Origin: DATGHS01 sp035307785
GTDB lineage: Bacteria; Planctomycetota; Planctomycetia; Gemmatales; Gemmataceae
Assembly: GCA_035307785.1 (NCBI GenBank)
Contig: DATGHS010000537.1
Coordinates: 1-8,447, forward strand
Direction: 5' to 3'
Length of the DNA: 8,447 nt
A program made the translations under genes and the position numbers. The notes under the pieces are model-generated. The model was not told the origin of the DNA. It was given only the letters and a program-made list of their open reading frames with translations, and searched no databases. This document shows, piece by piece, positions 1 through 4,695 of the stretch. The first letter of the stretch is position 1. Every line of letters begins with the position of its first letter.

Positions 1-2
1 CC

Positions 3-577
3 TGGGAAGCGCTCGTCAATTATCTGGCCCCTGATTTTCATCCGGACTTTATCGCCCTTTGGCTGGACGACGCGACCCATCCCTACACGGTGTACGAAGC
101 GACGACGAATCGCTCCTGCGATGGGCCGATGACATTCTTACGAGACTTCAAGGGATACTTGCAGGCCGACGCCTTCGGCGGCTACGACGGCGTGTATGCG
201 CGCGGCGTGACGGAAGTCGCCTGCTGGGCGCACGCGCGGCGCAAGTTCGTCGAGGCGGAGAGCAGTGCTGCCGCGCACGCAGCCGAGGCGATTGCGCACA
301 TCCGCTTGCTGTACGCGGTGGAGGAGAAGGTGCGGTCATCGTCGGCGCAGGAGCGAGCGGCGTTGCGACAAGCCGAGGCCGTGCCGCGGCTGGAGTCGCT
401 GCGACTATGGTTGGACCAAGTTCAGAAGGAGGTGCTGCCCAAGAGCCCGCTCGGCCAGGCGCTCACCTATGTGCGCAAGCAGTGGGCCGCGCTGAACGTG
501 TACCTGACCGATGGCGACCTGGCCATCGACAACAACGCGGCCGAGCGCGCCTTGCGCGGCACGGCCGTGGGACGAAA
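3..577 (+). pseudogene. tnpC: IS66-family transposase (TnpC), 5' part, interrupted by RIT element
   Basis: This is the central and C-terminal catalytic part of an IS66-type DDE transposase, which cuts and joins the ends of its own element. The frame is open from base 3. From about base 57 it reads as IS66: LWLDD, HPYTVYEATTN, then GYLQADAFGGYDGVY (a catalytic Asp region), EVACWAHARRKF, VLPKSPLGQAL and LAIDNNAAERAL with the catalytic Glu. These motifs appear in the usual family order. The coding sequence breaks straight after Val-Gly-Arg (codon 573-575), where the family normally continues R-K-N-W-L-F. Those residues are found 3.5 kb away at 4043. The broken frame runs on into the RIT end and stops near 650. 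The N-terminal half (zinc finger, helix-turn-helix, first Asp) lies outside the window. The first ~55 bases do not resemble the expected IS66 sequence. The gene is inactive as it stands but would be repaired by precise loss of the insert. Confidence 0.9.
572..577. repeat. Left junction repeat ACGAAA (target/overlap sequence)
   Basis: This 6-bp sequence is shared by the uninterrupted IS66 reading frame and both RIT junctions; its partner is 4042-4047. It could be a duplicated target or, more in keeping with tyrosine recombinases, the 6-bp overlap region common to donor and target between the two strand cuts. The next element bases, TTATGC (578-583), would form the right arm of the core site. 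Confidence 0.8.
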
Positions 578-606
578 TTATGCCCAGTTCCGCGCTATGC
601 GGAGTT
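572..606 (+). repeat. RIT outer inverted repeat, left
   Basis: This 35-bp repeat matches the reverse complement of 3987-4021 with a single mismatch (G at 587 against T in the reverse-complemented right copy). It holds an internal short palindrome, TCCGC-GCTAT-GCGGA (589-603), and the shared 12-bp motif CTATGCGGAGTT (595-606). It probably contains recombinase binding sites. Confidence 0.9.
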
Positions 607-665
607 ACAGCCGTTCCGCGTTGATTTCGGAGTCCGCAGAGTGGCGCTAACTCCGCATAATTCGG
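607..665. other. RIT left subterminal region with inner repeat 650-661
   Basis: This is the non-coding tail between the ritC stop and the outer repeat. It carries ACTCCGCATAAT at 650-661, an exact reverse complement of 3910-3921 in the ritA leader, so both ends have an inner motif inverted relative to the other. A degenerate copy, AGTCCGCAGA, lies at 631-640. These are likely recombinase arm sites; no transcription terminator is evident. Confidence 0.6.
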
Positions 666-1673
666 CTACAATCCATCCAGGAAGTCGAAGAGACCGCGAC
701 TCTTCTTTCGCCGGCTCGCGTTCGGTGGTGGCTCGTCCAGACGGTCCAGTACTCGCCGCTTCATCTCAACGTCAGCCTCAACATATTGGTGGGTAGTCTC
801 TGAACTCTCGTGGCCCAGCCAAAGCGCGATCACCGTTATATCGACGCCCGCCTGCAACAAGTGCATGGCCGTGGTGTGCCGAAGGGTGTGTGGTGATACG
901 GATTTGCCAGCCAATGATGGGCAGCCGGCCAGTGCGGCCGTCACCGCTCGTTGGAGCCGATCCTCAACACCCGACCGTGACAGGCGCTTACCGAACCGGT
1001 TCGGGAACAGCGGCGTCTGCCCACCAGCGCTGATTTCAGTTAACCAATCCGCGAGTAAATGGGCAGTCGTTTTCCACAAAGGCACGACGCGCTCCTTGCG
1101 GCCCTTCCCATGAATATGCACCGACGCGCATGGCCCCAGCCGGAGGTCGTCTCGGCACAGGCCAATGGCTTCGGATACCCGGGCCCCCGTGTTATACAGC
1201 AAAGTGAACAGTGCCCGGTCCCGACGACCGCTCCAGTCGCCCTGAGCAGGGGCTGCCAGCACGGCCTCGATCTCGGCCCGCGTCAGGTATCCGAGCAATC
1301 TGCTGGCGCATCGTTTCTGCGGAATGGCCAGCACGCGCTGGGCCAGGGGCAACGCCGTGGGGTCTCGGGCCGAGGCATAGCCCACAAACGCCCGAATGGC
1401 CGCTAATCGAGCGTTTCGGGTCCGCACCGTGTTGCCGCGCGTGTTCTCCAAATCATCCAGGAAGGCCAGCACGGTAGCGGCGTCGAAATCGTCGATGCTC
1501 AATTGATCAGGATGGCGCCGGCGTTGGCGCCGTAGGAAGGCCAGCAGCAAGCGAAATGTATCACGGTACGCGGCCACGGTGTGCGGGCTGACGTTCTGCT
1601 GTCCCATGAGTCGGTCACAGAAAAAGTCTCGAACCAGAGTGGCAAAGCTCGGTGGGCGGTGGGGTGAGGTCAT
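666..1673 (-). CDS. ritC: RIT tyrosine recombinase RitC
   Basis: This is a tyrosine site-specific recombinase of 335 residues that breaks and rejoins DNA through a covalent phosphotyrosine. An N-terminal SAM-like DNA-binding domain (about residues 10-105, with SPHTVAAYRDTF and RTRNARLAAIRAF) precedes the catalytic domain. All active-site residues are present: Arg165 (NTGARVSEA), Lys190 (HGKGRKERVVPL), His262 and Arg265 (HTLRH), His288 (LGHES) and Tyr297 (HQYVEAD), nine residues after the His as usual. A longer open frame reaches 1847, but the start at 1673 is chosen for two reasons. Its ATG overlaps the ritB TGA as ATGA, and GGAGG lies 7 bases upstream (1681-1685). The extra upstream residues do not look like a recombinase. 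It is the third gene of the ritABC chain and ends with a basic tail, RRKKSRG. It appears intact. Confidence 0.93.
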   Translation of the reverse strand: MTSPHRPPSFATLVRDFFCDRLMGQQNVSPHTVAAYRDTFRLLLAFLRRQRRRHPDQLSIDDFDAATVLAFLDDLENTRGNTVRTRNARLAAIRAFVGYASARDPTALPLAQRVLAIPQKRCASRLLGYLTRAEIEAVLAAPAQGDWSGRRDRALFTLLYNTGARVSEAIGLCRDDLRLGPCASVHIHGKGRKERVVPLWKTTAHLLADWLTEISAGGQTPLFPNRFGKRLSRSGVEDRLQRAVTAALAGCPSLAGKSVSPHTLRHTTAMHLLQAGVDITVIALWLGHESSETTHQYVEADVEMKRRVLDRLDEPPPNASRRKKSRGLFDFLDGL

Positions 1674-2623
1674 GGCTTTCCCTCCCCGCCACTGGCTTTT
1701 GTGAATCCCTCGAAGCGCATGGCGGCGCGCGCCAGCAATTCCGGCGTGGCCGTCAGGTACCAGTACGTATCGGTCACTTTGGCATGCCCAAGATAGGTCG
1801 ACAGGGCAGGCAAAGCGCGAGCCAGATCGATGCCGGCATCGAGCCATTGCTCAACTCGCCGGCAGGCAAATGTATGGCGCAGGTCATGCAGGCGTGGCCG
1901 ACGTCGCAAATCGGTGATTCCCGACTGGTTGCACAATTTGCGGAACGTCTGGCGCACGGTCGAGTAGGCCAACGGCGTGCCTCGATCATTCACAAAATAC
2001 CGATCACACTTCAGTGTGGGAAAGACCGTGTCGCGGAGCTTAGCATAAAGCCGCAGCGCCAAAGTTACCGAATCATGCAGCGGCACCCACCGCGTCTTGC
2101 GGAATTTCGTTTGCCGAATGACCAGACGGCCCTGATCCAAATCAGCATCCCCTCGGCTCAGGTGCAGGGCTTCCGAGATGCGTAGGCCGGTAGCCGCCAG
2201 CAGTCCGATCAACGTTTGATACGTATGTGGACGCAACCAACGTGTTGGTCCCAAGTTCCTGGCAACCGCCATTAGGTCGGCGATTTCCGCATCGGAATAG
2301 ATGTGGGGAGCGGTTCGTCGATGGGCTCGACCGAGCAGGTGGCGGGCCGGGATCTCCGTGCCCGGTTCGGTCGCGGCCAAATGCCGGGCGAAACAGCGGA
2401 CGATTTCCAGCCGCCGGGCGGCGTAGAGCCGATTGATGCTGGTAGTCGCAGTGGCCCATCATAGCGCCAATTCTGTAGTAAGCGGGCCGCGGTGCCGTAC
2501 CGCATCCGCGAATGCAGCGAATTGGTGGAGTAGCCGTCCTTCGATCTTCAGTTGGAATCCCAGGCTGCGCCGGTATGCAAGGTAGGCTGCCACCTTAGTG
2601 GTCATCGTCACGTTCGGCGTCAT
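1670..2623 (-). pseudogene. ritB: RIT tyrosine recombinase RitB with in-frame TGA at codon 55
   Basis: Read through, this would be a 317-residue tyrosine recombinase starting at the ATG at 2623. That ATG has a strong AAGGAGGT (2630-2637) 6 bases upstream and overlaps the ritA stop as ATGA. Codons 1-54 encode a normal N-terminal domain (VAAYLAYRRSLGFQLK, LLHQFAAFAD, TTELAL), followed by TGA at 2459-2461. The frame then continues without a shift as WATATTSINRLYAARRLEIVRCFARHL. The catalytic domain is complete: Arg148 (ATGLRISEA), Lys173 (QTKFRKTR), His246 and Arg249 (HDLRH), His280 (YLGH) and Tyr289 (TYWYL). From memory of the family, Arg is expected at codon 55 (LALRWA), so one C-to-T change (CGA to TGA) explains the stop. 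The options are a truly broken gene, a sequencing error, or readthrough. No good in-frame ATG restart with a ribosome site is seen after the stop; TTG at 2378-2380 is the nearest candidate and would lose the N-terminal domain. Confidence 0.9.
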
Positions 2624-3867
2624 GGCCCCACCTCCTTGTCAGTCGTCGGCCAGGGAGCGGCGACAGCGGTCAGATGGGCCATATCGACCTTGGCGTAAAT
2701 GGCGGTGGTGTCGATGCTCTTGTGACCGAGGATGTCAGCGATGCGCTTGAGGTCTGCGCCGGCACCCAGCAAGCGTGTTGCTGCCGTGTGGCGCAAAATA
2801 TGTGTGCCGGTTAACGGGCCACAACCAGGAACCGTTGCATAGGCTCGCCGGATAACACCGCGCACCAGTTCTCGGGACACGGCCAATCCCACCGGCAGCC
2901 GGTGTCGCACGAATAGATGGGCATCAGTGGTCAGGGGCCGGCCGTCGCGAATGTAGTTGAGGATAGCTTGGTAGACACGCCGGGGCATGGGAAGTATGCG
3001 GTTCCGACGCGATTTGCCGCCGACCAGGCGCACGGTAGTTGTGGCCAAATCCACATGTTCCAGTTTGAGGCCCGCCACTTCACTCACCCGCAGACCAAGC
3101 TCGACCATGCATACGGCCATGGCGAAATCGCGACGGCCCACATGGGTGGATCGGTCGAACGTGCCGAGCAAGGTGGCAACTTGATTGCCAGACAACACCG
3201 GCGGTAACGCCGCCAAGCGCCAACGTGGGATGTGTGGAACTATGGCGATCAGCTCTGGGCCGGTGCGGCCACAAAACTGCAGCCAACGGAGGAAGTTCCG
3301 CAGGGCACAGGCCGATACCTGGGCCGCCGCCCATCGTCCGGTTCGCCCATAGCTGCTGACAAAATCCTGGAGGTGTTCGGCTCGCAGGCGCGACCAACGG
3401 ACGGGGCCGCTGCCAAAAACCGAACGAAGGAACTCGCAGGCATAACGTCGCCGATACGACCGAGTGGCGGGGGCCAAGCCGGCCACTTCCCGAAGATGGG
3501 CATCGTAGTCCATGATGATCGACCTAATCGAATTGGGCATTTCGATCGGTCGTGTTGGGACGACGGCGACTTCGCGCAAGCAACACAACAAGAGTCGGAG
3601 ACCCGCGTGCGTGCTGGCTCTTGGTCTCTGGGTCTTACGCCTGCGACTGGCAAAGGTGCGAACAGCATCCTCGGTAACCGAGCAGAGATGCCGCCGACTT
3701 CGTTGCAGATAGCGGAAGAAAAGTTCGGCGGCACGAACGTACGCCTGGACAACCAGGCGACTGTGCCCTCGATGGTGCAGGTAGGCGGTGAACCGCTCCA
3801 GATGGACGGCATGGGGCCCGGCTTGTAGTCGAGTGGTAACGCGGGCGCAGAAATAGCGTTCGAACAT
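2620..3867 (-). CDS. ritA: RIT tyrosine recombinase RitA
   Basis: First and largest gene of the trio, encoding 415 residues. An N-terminal extension (about 1-110) precedes a SAM-like core-binding domain (about 115-200, with RSYRRRYACEFL and ALRNFLRWLQF) and a C-terminal catalytic domain. The catalytic set is complete: Arg260 (ELGLRVSEV), Lys285 (GGKSRRNRILPM), His356 and Arg359 (HILRH), His382 (LGHKS) and Tyr391 (TTAIYAKVD), nine residues after the His. The start at 3867 has AAGGAG (3876-3881) 8 bases upstream. The TGA stop (2620-2622) overlaps the ritB ATG, so ritB translation is probably coupled. The 180-bp leader is the likely promoter region and contains the right-end repeats, so recombinase binding there could repress the operon (inference). 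The gene appears intact. Confidence 0.93.
   Translation of the reverse strand: MFERYFCARVTTRLQAGPHAVHLERFTAYLHHRGHSRLVVQAYVRAAELFFRYLQRSRRHLCSVTEDAVRTFASRRRKTQRPRASTHAGLRLLLCCLREVAVVPTRPIEMPNSIRSIIMDYDAHLREVAGLAPATRSYRRRYACEFLRSVFGSGPVRWSRLRAEHLQDFVSSYGRTGRWAAAQVSACALRNFLRWLQFCGRTGPELIAIVPHIPRWRLAALPPVLSGNQVATLLGTFDRSTHVGRRDFAMAVCMVELGLRVSEVAGLKLEHVDLATTTVRLVGGKSRRNRILPMPRRVYQAILNYIRDGRPLTTDAHLFVRHRLPVGLAVSRELVRGVIRRAYATVPGCGPLTGTHILRHTAATRLLGAGADLKRIADILGHKSIDTTAIYAKVDMAHLTAVAAPWPTTDKEVGP
2630..2637 (-). promoter_or_regulatory. Shine-Dalgarno of ritB
   Basis: AAGGAGGT on the minus strand lies 6 bases before the ATG at 2623. It fixes the true ritB start well upstream of the TGA and shows that the shorter downstream open frame is only a fragment. 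Confidence 0.8.
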
Positions 3868-3873
3868 GACAGG

Positions 3874-3887
3874 TTCTCCTTGGAGAA
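3874..3887 (-). promoter_or_regulatory. ritA ribosome-binding site within a small palindrome
   Basis: The ritA Shine-Dalgarno AAGGAG (3876-3881) is embedded in TTCTCC-TT-GGAGAA (3874-3887). In RNA this could form a 5-bp stem with a 4-base loop that partly hides the site and dampens translation. The Shine-Dalgarno itself is well supported; the hairpin role is speculative. Confidence 0.55.
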
Positions 3888-3909
3888 AAGGAACGAAAAA
3901 CCTGCCAGG

Positions 3910-3921
3910 ATTATGCGGAGT
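3910..3921 (-). repeat. RIT inner inverted repeat, right
   Basis: ATTATGCGGAGT is the exact reverse complement of 650-661 at the other end. It lies in the ritA leader, 43 bases upstream of the start codon, where bound protein could also affect transcription. Confidence 0.7.
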
Positions 3922-3986
3922 ATCACCATGATTGACCTGTTCGAACGAACTGGGAAATGGGGTCCAGGGGCTTGCCGATTACGAAC

Positions 3987-4021
3987 AACTCCGCATAGCG
4001 CGGAAATGGGCATAATTTCGT
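3987..4021 (-). repeat. RIT outer inverted repeat, right
   Basis: This is the 35-bp partner of 572-606, with one mismatch. Unlike the left copy it does not touch the IS66 sequence directly; 26 more bases (4022-4047) follow before the target resumes, making the ends unequal. Confidence 0.9.
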
Positions 4022-4047
4022 TTATGCCAAGCTCCGCATAAACGAAA
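4010..4047. other. RIT right-end attachment region: intact core plus cleaved half-core
   Basis: Bases 4010-4027 read GCATAA-TTTCGT-TTATGC, a 6-bp inverted repeat around a 6-bp spacer, which is the geometry of a tyrosine recombinase core. After 8 bases (CAAGCTCC, 4028-4035) comes GCATAA (4036-4041) and then ACGAAA at the target junction. This second GCATAA pairs with TTATGC at the far left end (578-583). Bases 4016-4027 and 4036-4047 are a perfect 12-bp inverted repeat and could also fold as a hairpin. The interpretation as crossover site is inference from sequence and from the mapped junctions. Confidence 0.65.
4042..4047. repeat. Right junction repeat ACGAAA
   Basis: Second copy of the 6-bp junction sequence (see 572-577). 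Downstream of it the IS66 frame continues as AAG-AAT-TGG. Confidence 0.8.
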
Positions 4048-4264
4048 GAATTGGTTATTCTTTGGCAGCGAGACTGGCGGTCAAACGGCGGCCGTGTTGA
4101 CGAGCTTCATCGCCAGTTGCCAACGGCACGGCCTCAACCCGTGGCTATACCTGAAGGACGTGCTCACTCGCTTGCCCGCATGCCGCGAAGGCGAGTTGCC
4201 GAACCTGCTGCCCGATGTTTGGGCCAAGGCCCAGCATGCAGCGACTGCACCGGCCAAACCGTAA
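4043..4264 (+). pseudogene. tnpC: IS66-family transposase (TnpC), C-terminal remainder
   Basis: These 73 codons plus TAA continue the interrupted IS66 transposase. The reading is RKNWLFFGSETGGQTAAVLT, then SFIASCQRHGLNPWLYLKDV, then LTRLPACREGELPNLLPDVW. This is the standard C-terminal tail of the family. It has no start codon of its own. Joined to 573-575 through the shared ACGAAA it restores VGR-KNWLF in frame, so the gene seems to have been intact until the RIT insertion. The stop at 4262-4264 lies 26 bases before the IS66 tip. Confidence 0.93.
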
Positions 4265-4268
4265 AAAT

Positions 4269-4290
4269 CACTGCTCCGCCGAACGCTTAC
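4269..4290 (-). repeat. IS66 right terminal inverted repeat
   Basis: Read inward on the minus strand this begins GTAAGCGTTCGGCGG. IS66-family ends characteristically begin GTAA. It ends exactly where the IS3-type orfA coding sequence begins, between its codons 66 and 67, which supports 4290 as the element edge. The left repeat is outside the window. Confidence 0.75.
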
Positions 4291-4488
4291 GGCTTTTTTG
4301 GCTTGGCGGCCATTGGAGCGCTCGAAGGCGAGGTGGCCGTTGTCGAAGAATTCCTTCTGCCAGAGGTAGAAGTGGCTGGGAGCGATGCCGAGTTCATTGC
4401 AAATTTGCGAGACCGGAACTTGTTCGAGCAGGTGCCGTCGAATGGCGGCAACTTTTTGTTCGGGAGAGAAGTGACGTCGGGGGTTCAT
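4291..4488 (-). pseudogene. IS3-type transposase OrfA, truncated by IS66
   Basis: The N-terminal 66 residues of a small helix-turn-helix protein, the DNA-binding subunit of IS3-type transposases. The reading starts NPRRHFSPEQKVAAIRRHLL and continues EQVPVSQICNELGIAPSHFY. After that come LWQKEFFDNGHLAFERSNGR and QAKKA. The helix-turn-helix is about residues 24-45. The start at 4488 has GGAGG about 8 bases upstream. Intact family members run to roughly 90-110 residues with a coiled leucine-zipper tail followed by orfB; here the tail is replaced at 4290 by the IS66 end. The open frame runs on to 4081, but residues beyond 66 are antisense IS66 and meaningless. The rest of the gene and any orfB should lie left of the IS66, outside the window. 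Confidence 0.8.
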
Positions 4489-4623
4489 GGCAAATTCCTC
4501 CGTTGGGGTTTGTCATTACCCAATTACAGAGAAAAGTCCACTTCCGACTGAGGCAAGACAGCTGCGGCATGACCACTGACACCCAAAGCTTTTAATGTGG
4601 GTGCCCACTGTCAGCGGGCGCCC
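4489..4623. other. Gap: probable IS3-like end abutting the ISL3 element
   Basis: No gene is seen. On the minus strand the orfA leader begins near TGTCAGTGGTCATGCCGCAG (4562-4581), a plausible IS3-family tip because the family commonly starts TG; the partner repeat is not in view. Bases 4570-4585 and 4598-4613 form an imperfect inverted repeat, with a GTGGG/CCCAC theme, just outside the ISL3 end. Confidence 0.35.
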
Positions 4624-4653
4624 AAAACCGGTTCTTCCGCACTTTTGGTGAAG
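4624..4653 (+). repeat. ISL3 terminal inverted repeat, left
   Basis: This pairs with 6455-6484: AAAACCGG, then TCTTCCGCA, then TTTTGGTGAAG, with two mismatches over 30 bases. By analogy with other ISL3 ends (GG then CTT), the conventional tip would be GG at 4630-4631. It lies 43 bases beyond the transposase stop. Confidence 0.85.
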
Positions 4654-4695
4654 GCGCGCCTTTCGACTAATCCGCCTTGGCAGCGTATTTTTCAG

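Larger units (their letters stand above)
3857..3947. repeat. 10-bp inverted repeat TGTTCGAACG bracketing the ritA start
   Basis: TGTTCGAACG occurs at 3938-3947 and as its reverse complement at 3857-3866, each centred on the palindrome GTTCGAAC. One copy covers the first ritA codons and the other lies in the leader. This could be a repressor or recombinase operator pair; a chance match is not excluded. Confidence 0.4.
572..4047 (-). mobile_element. RIT element (recombinases in trio) inserted in IS66 tnpC
   Basis: This mobile unit of about 3.47 kb contains three adjacent tyrosine recombinase genes in one orientation and nothing else, which is the definition of a RIT element. Its edges are fixed by the host gene: IS66 codons stop at 575 and resume at 4043. 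The 6-bp sequence ACGAAA is present at both junctions (572-577 and 4042-4047), so the mobile unit is 578-4047 or an equivalent shift. Outer 35-bp inverted repeats lie at 572-606 and 3987-4021, and 12-bp inner inverted repeats at 650-661 and 3910-3921. The right end has 26 extra bases (4022-4047) beyond the outer repeat. Family knowledge: RIT elements move as a unit and often occur in several copies per genome, but the role of each recombinase is not settled. The ritB nonsense codon suggests this copy may not be autonomous. Confidence 0.9.
1..4290 (+). mobile_element. IS66-family insertion sequence, right part, carrying the RIT insert
   Basis: The 3' portion of an IS66-type element: tnpC in two pieces plus the right tip at 4290. 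The tnpA and tnpB genes and the left end lie upstream of the window, so completeness cannot be judged. The element sits in an IS3-type orfA. IS66 elements usually make 8-bp target duplications, which predicts GGCTTTTT (4291-4298) beyond its left end. The first ~55 bases may not belong to it. Confidence 0.75.

Noticed and set aside
59..796. Plus-strand 245-codon open frame over the IS66/RIT border
   Set aside because: It is low-complexity Arg/Gly-rich, overlaps real tnpC codons in another frame and crosses the insertion junction.
1674..1847. N-terminal extension of RitC to 1847
   Set aside because: It lies wholly inside ritB in another frame and lacks recombinase features; the ATGA overlap and GGAGG favour 1673.
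2142..2462. Minus-strand frame starting with ATGATG at the ritB nonsense codon
   Set aside because: The start looks inviting, but the product is out of frame with ritB and resembles no recombinase.
3249..4013. Long minus-strand 254-codon frame over the ritA 5' region
   Set aside because: It is a shadow of ritA in another frame, rich in Pro, Ser and Arg with no domain.
4016..4047. 12-bp hairpin as a rho-independent terminator of tnpC
   Set aside because: It has no U-tract and belongs to the RIT end; its symmetry is better explained as part of the attachment site.
3890..4047. A sigma70-type promoter for ritA
   Set aside because: Weak -10-like CATAAT and TGATACT strings exist near 3911-3926, but no convincing -35 at proper spacing; not called.
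4081..4290. C-terminal half of the 135-codon OrfA frame
   Set aside because: It is antisense to the IS66 tnpC tail and only accidentally open past the IS66 tip.
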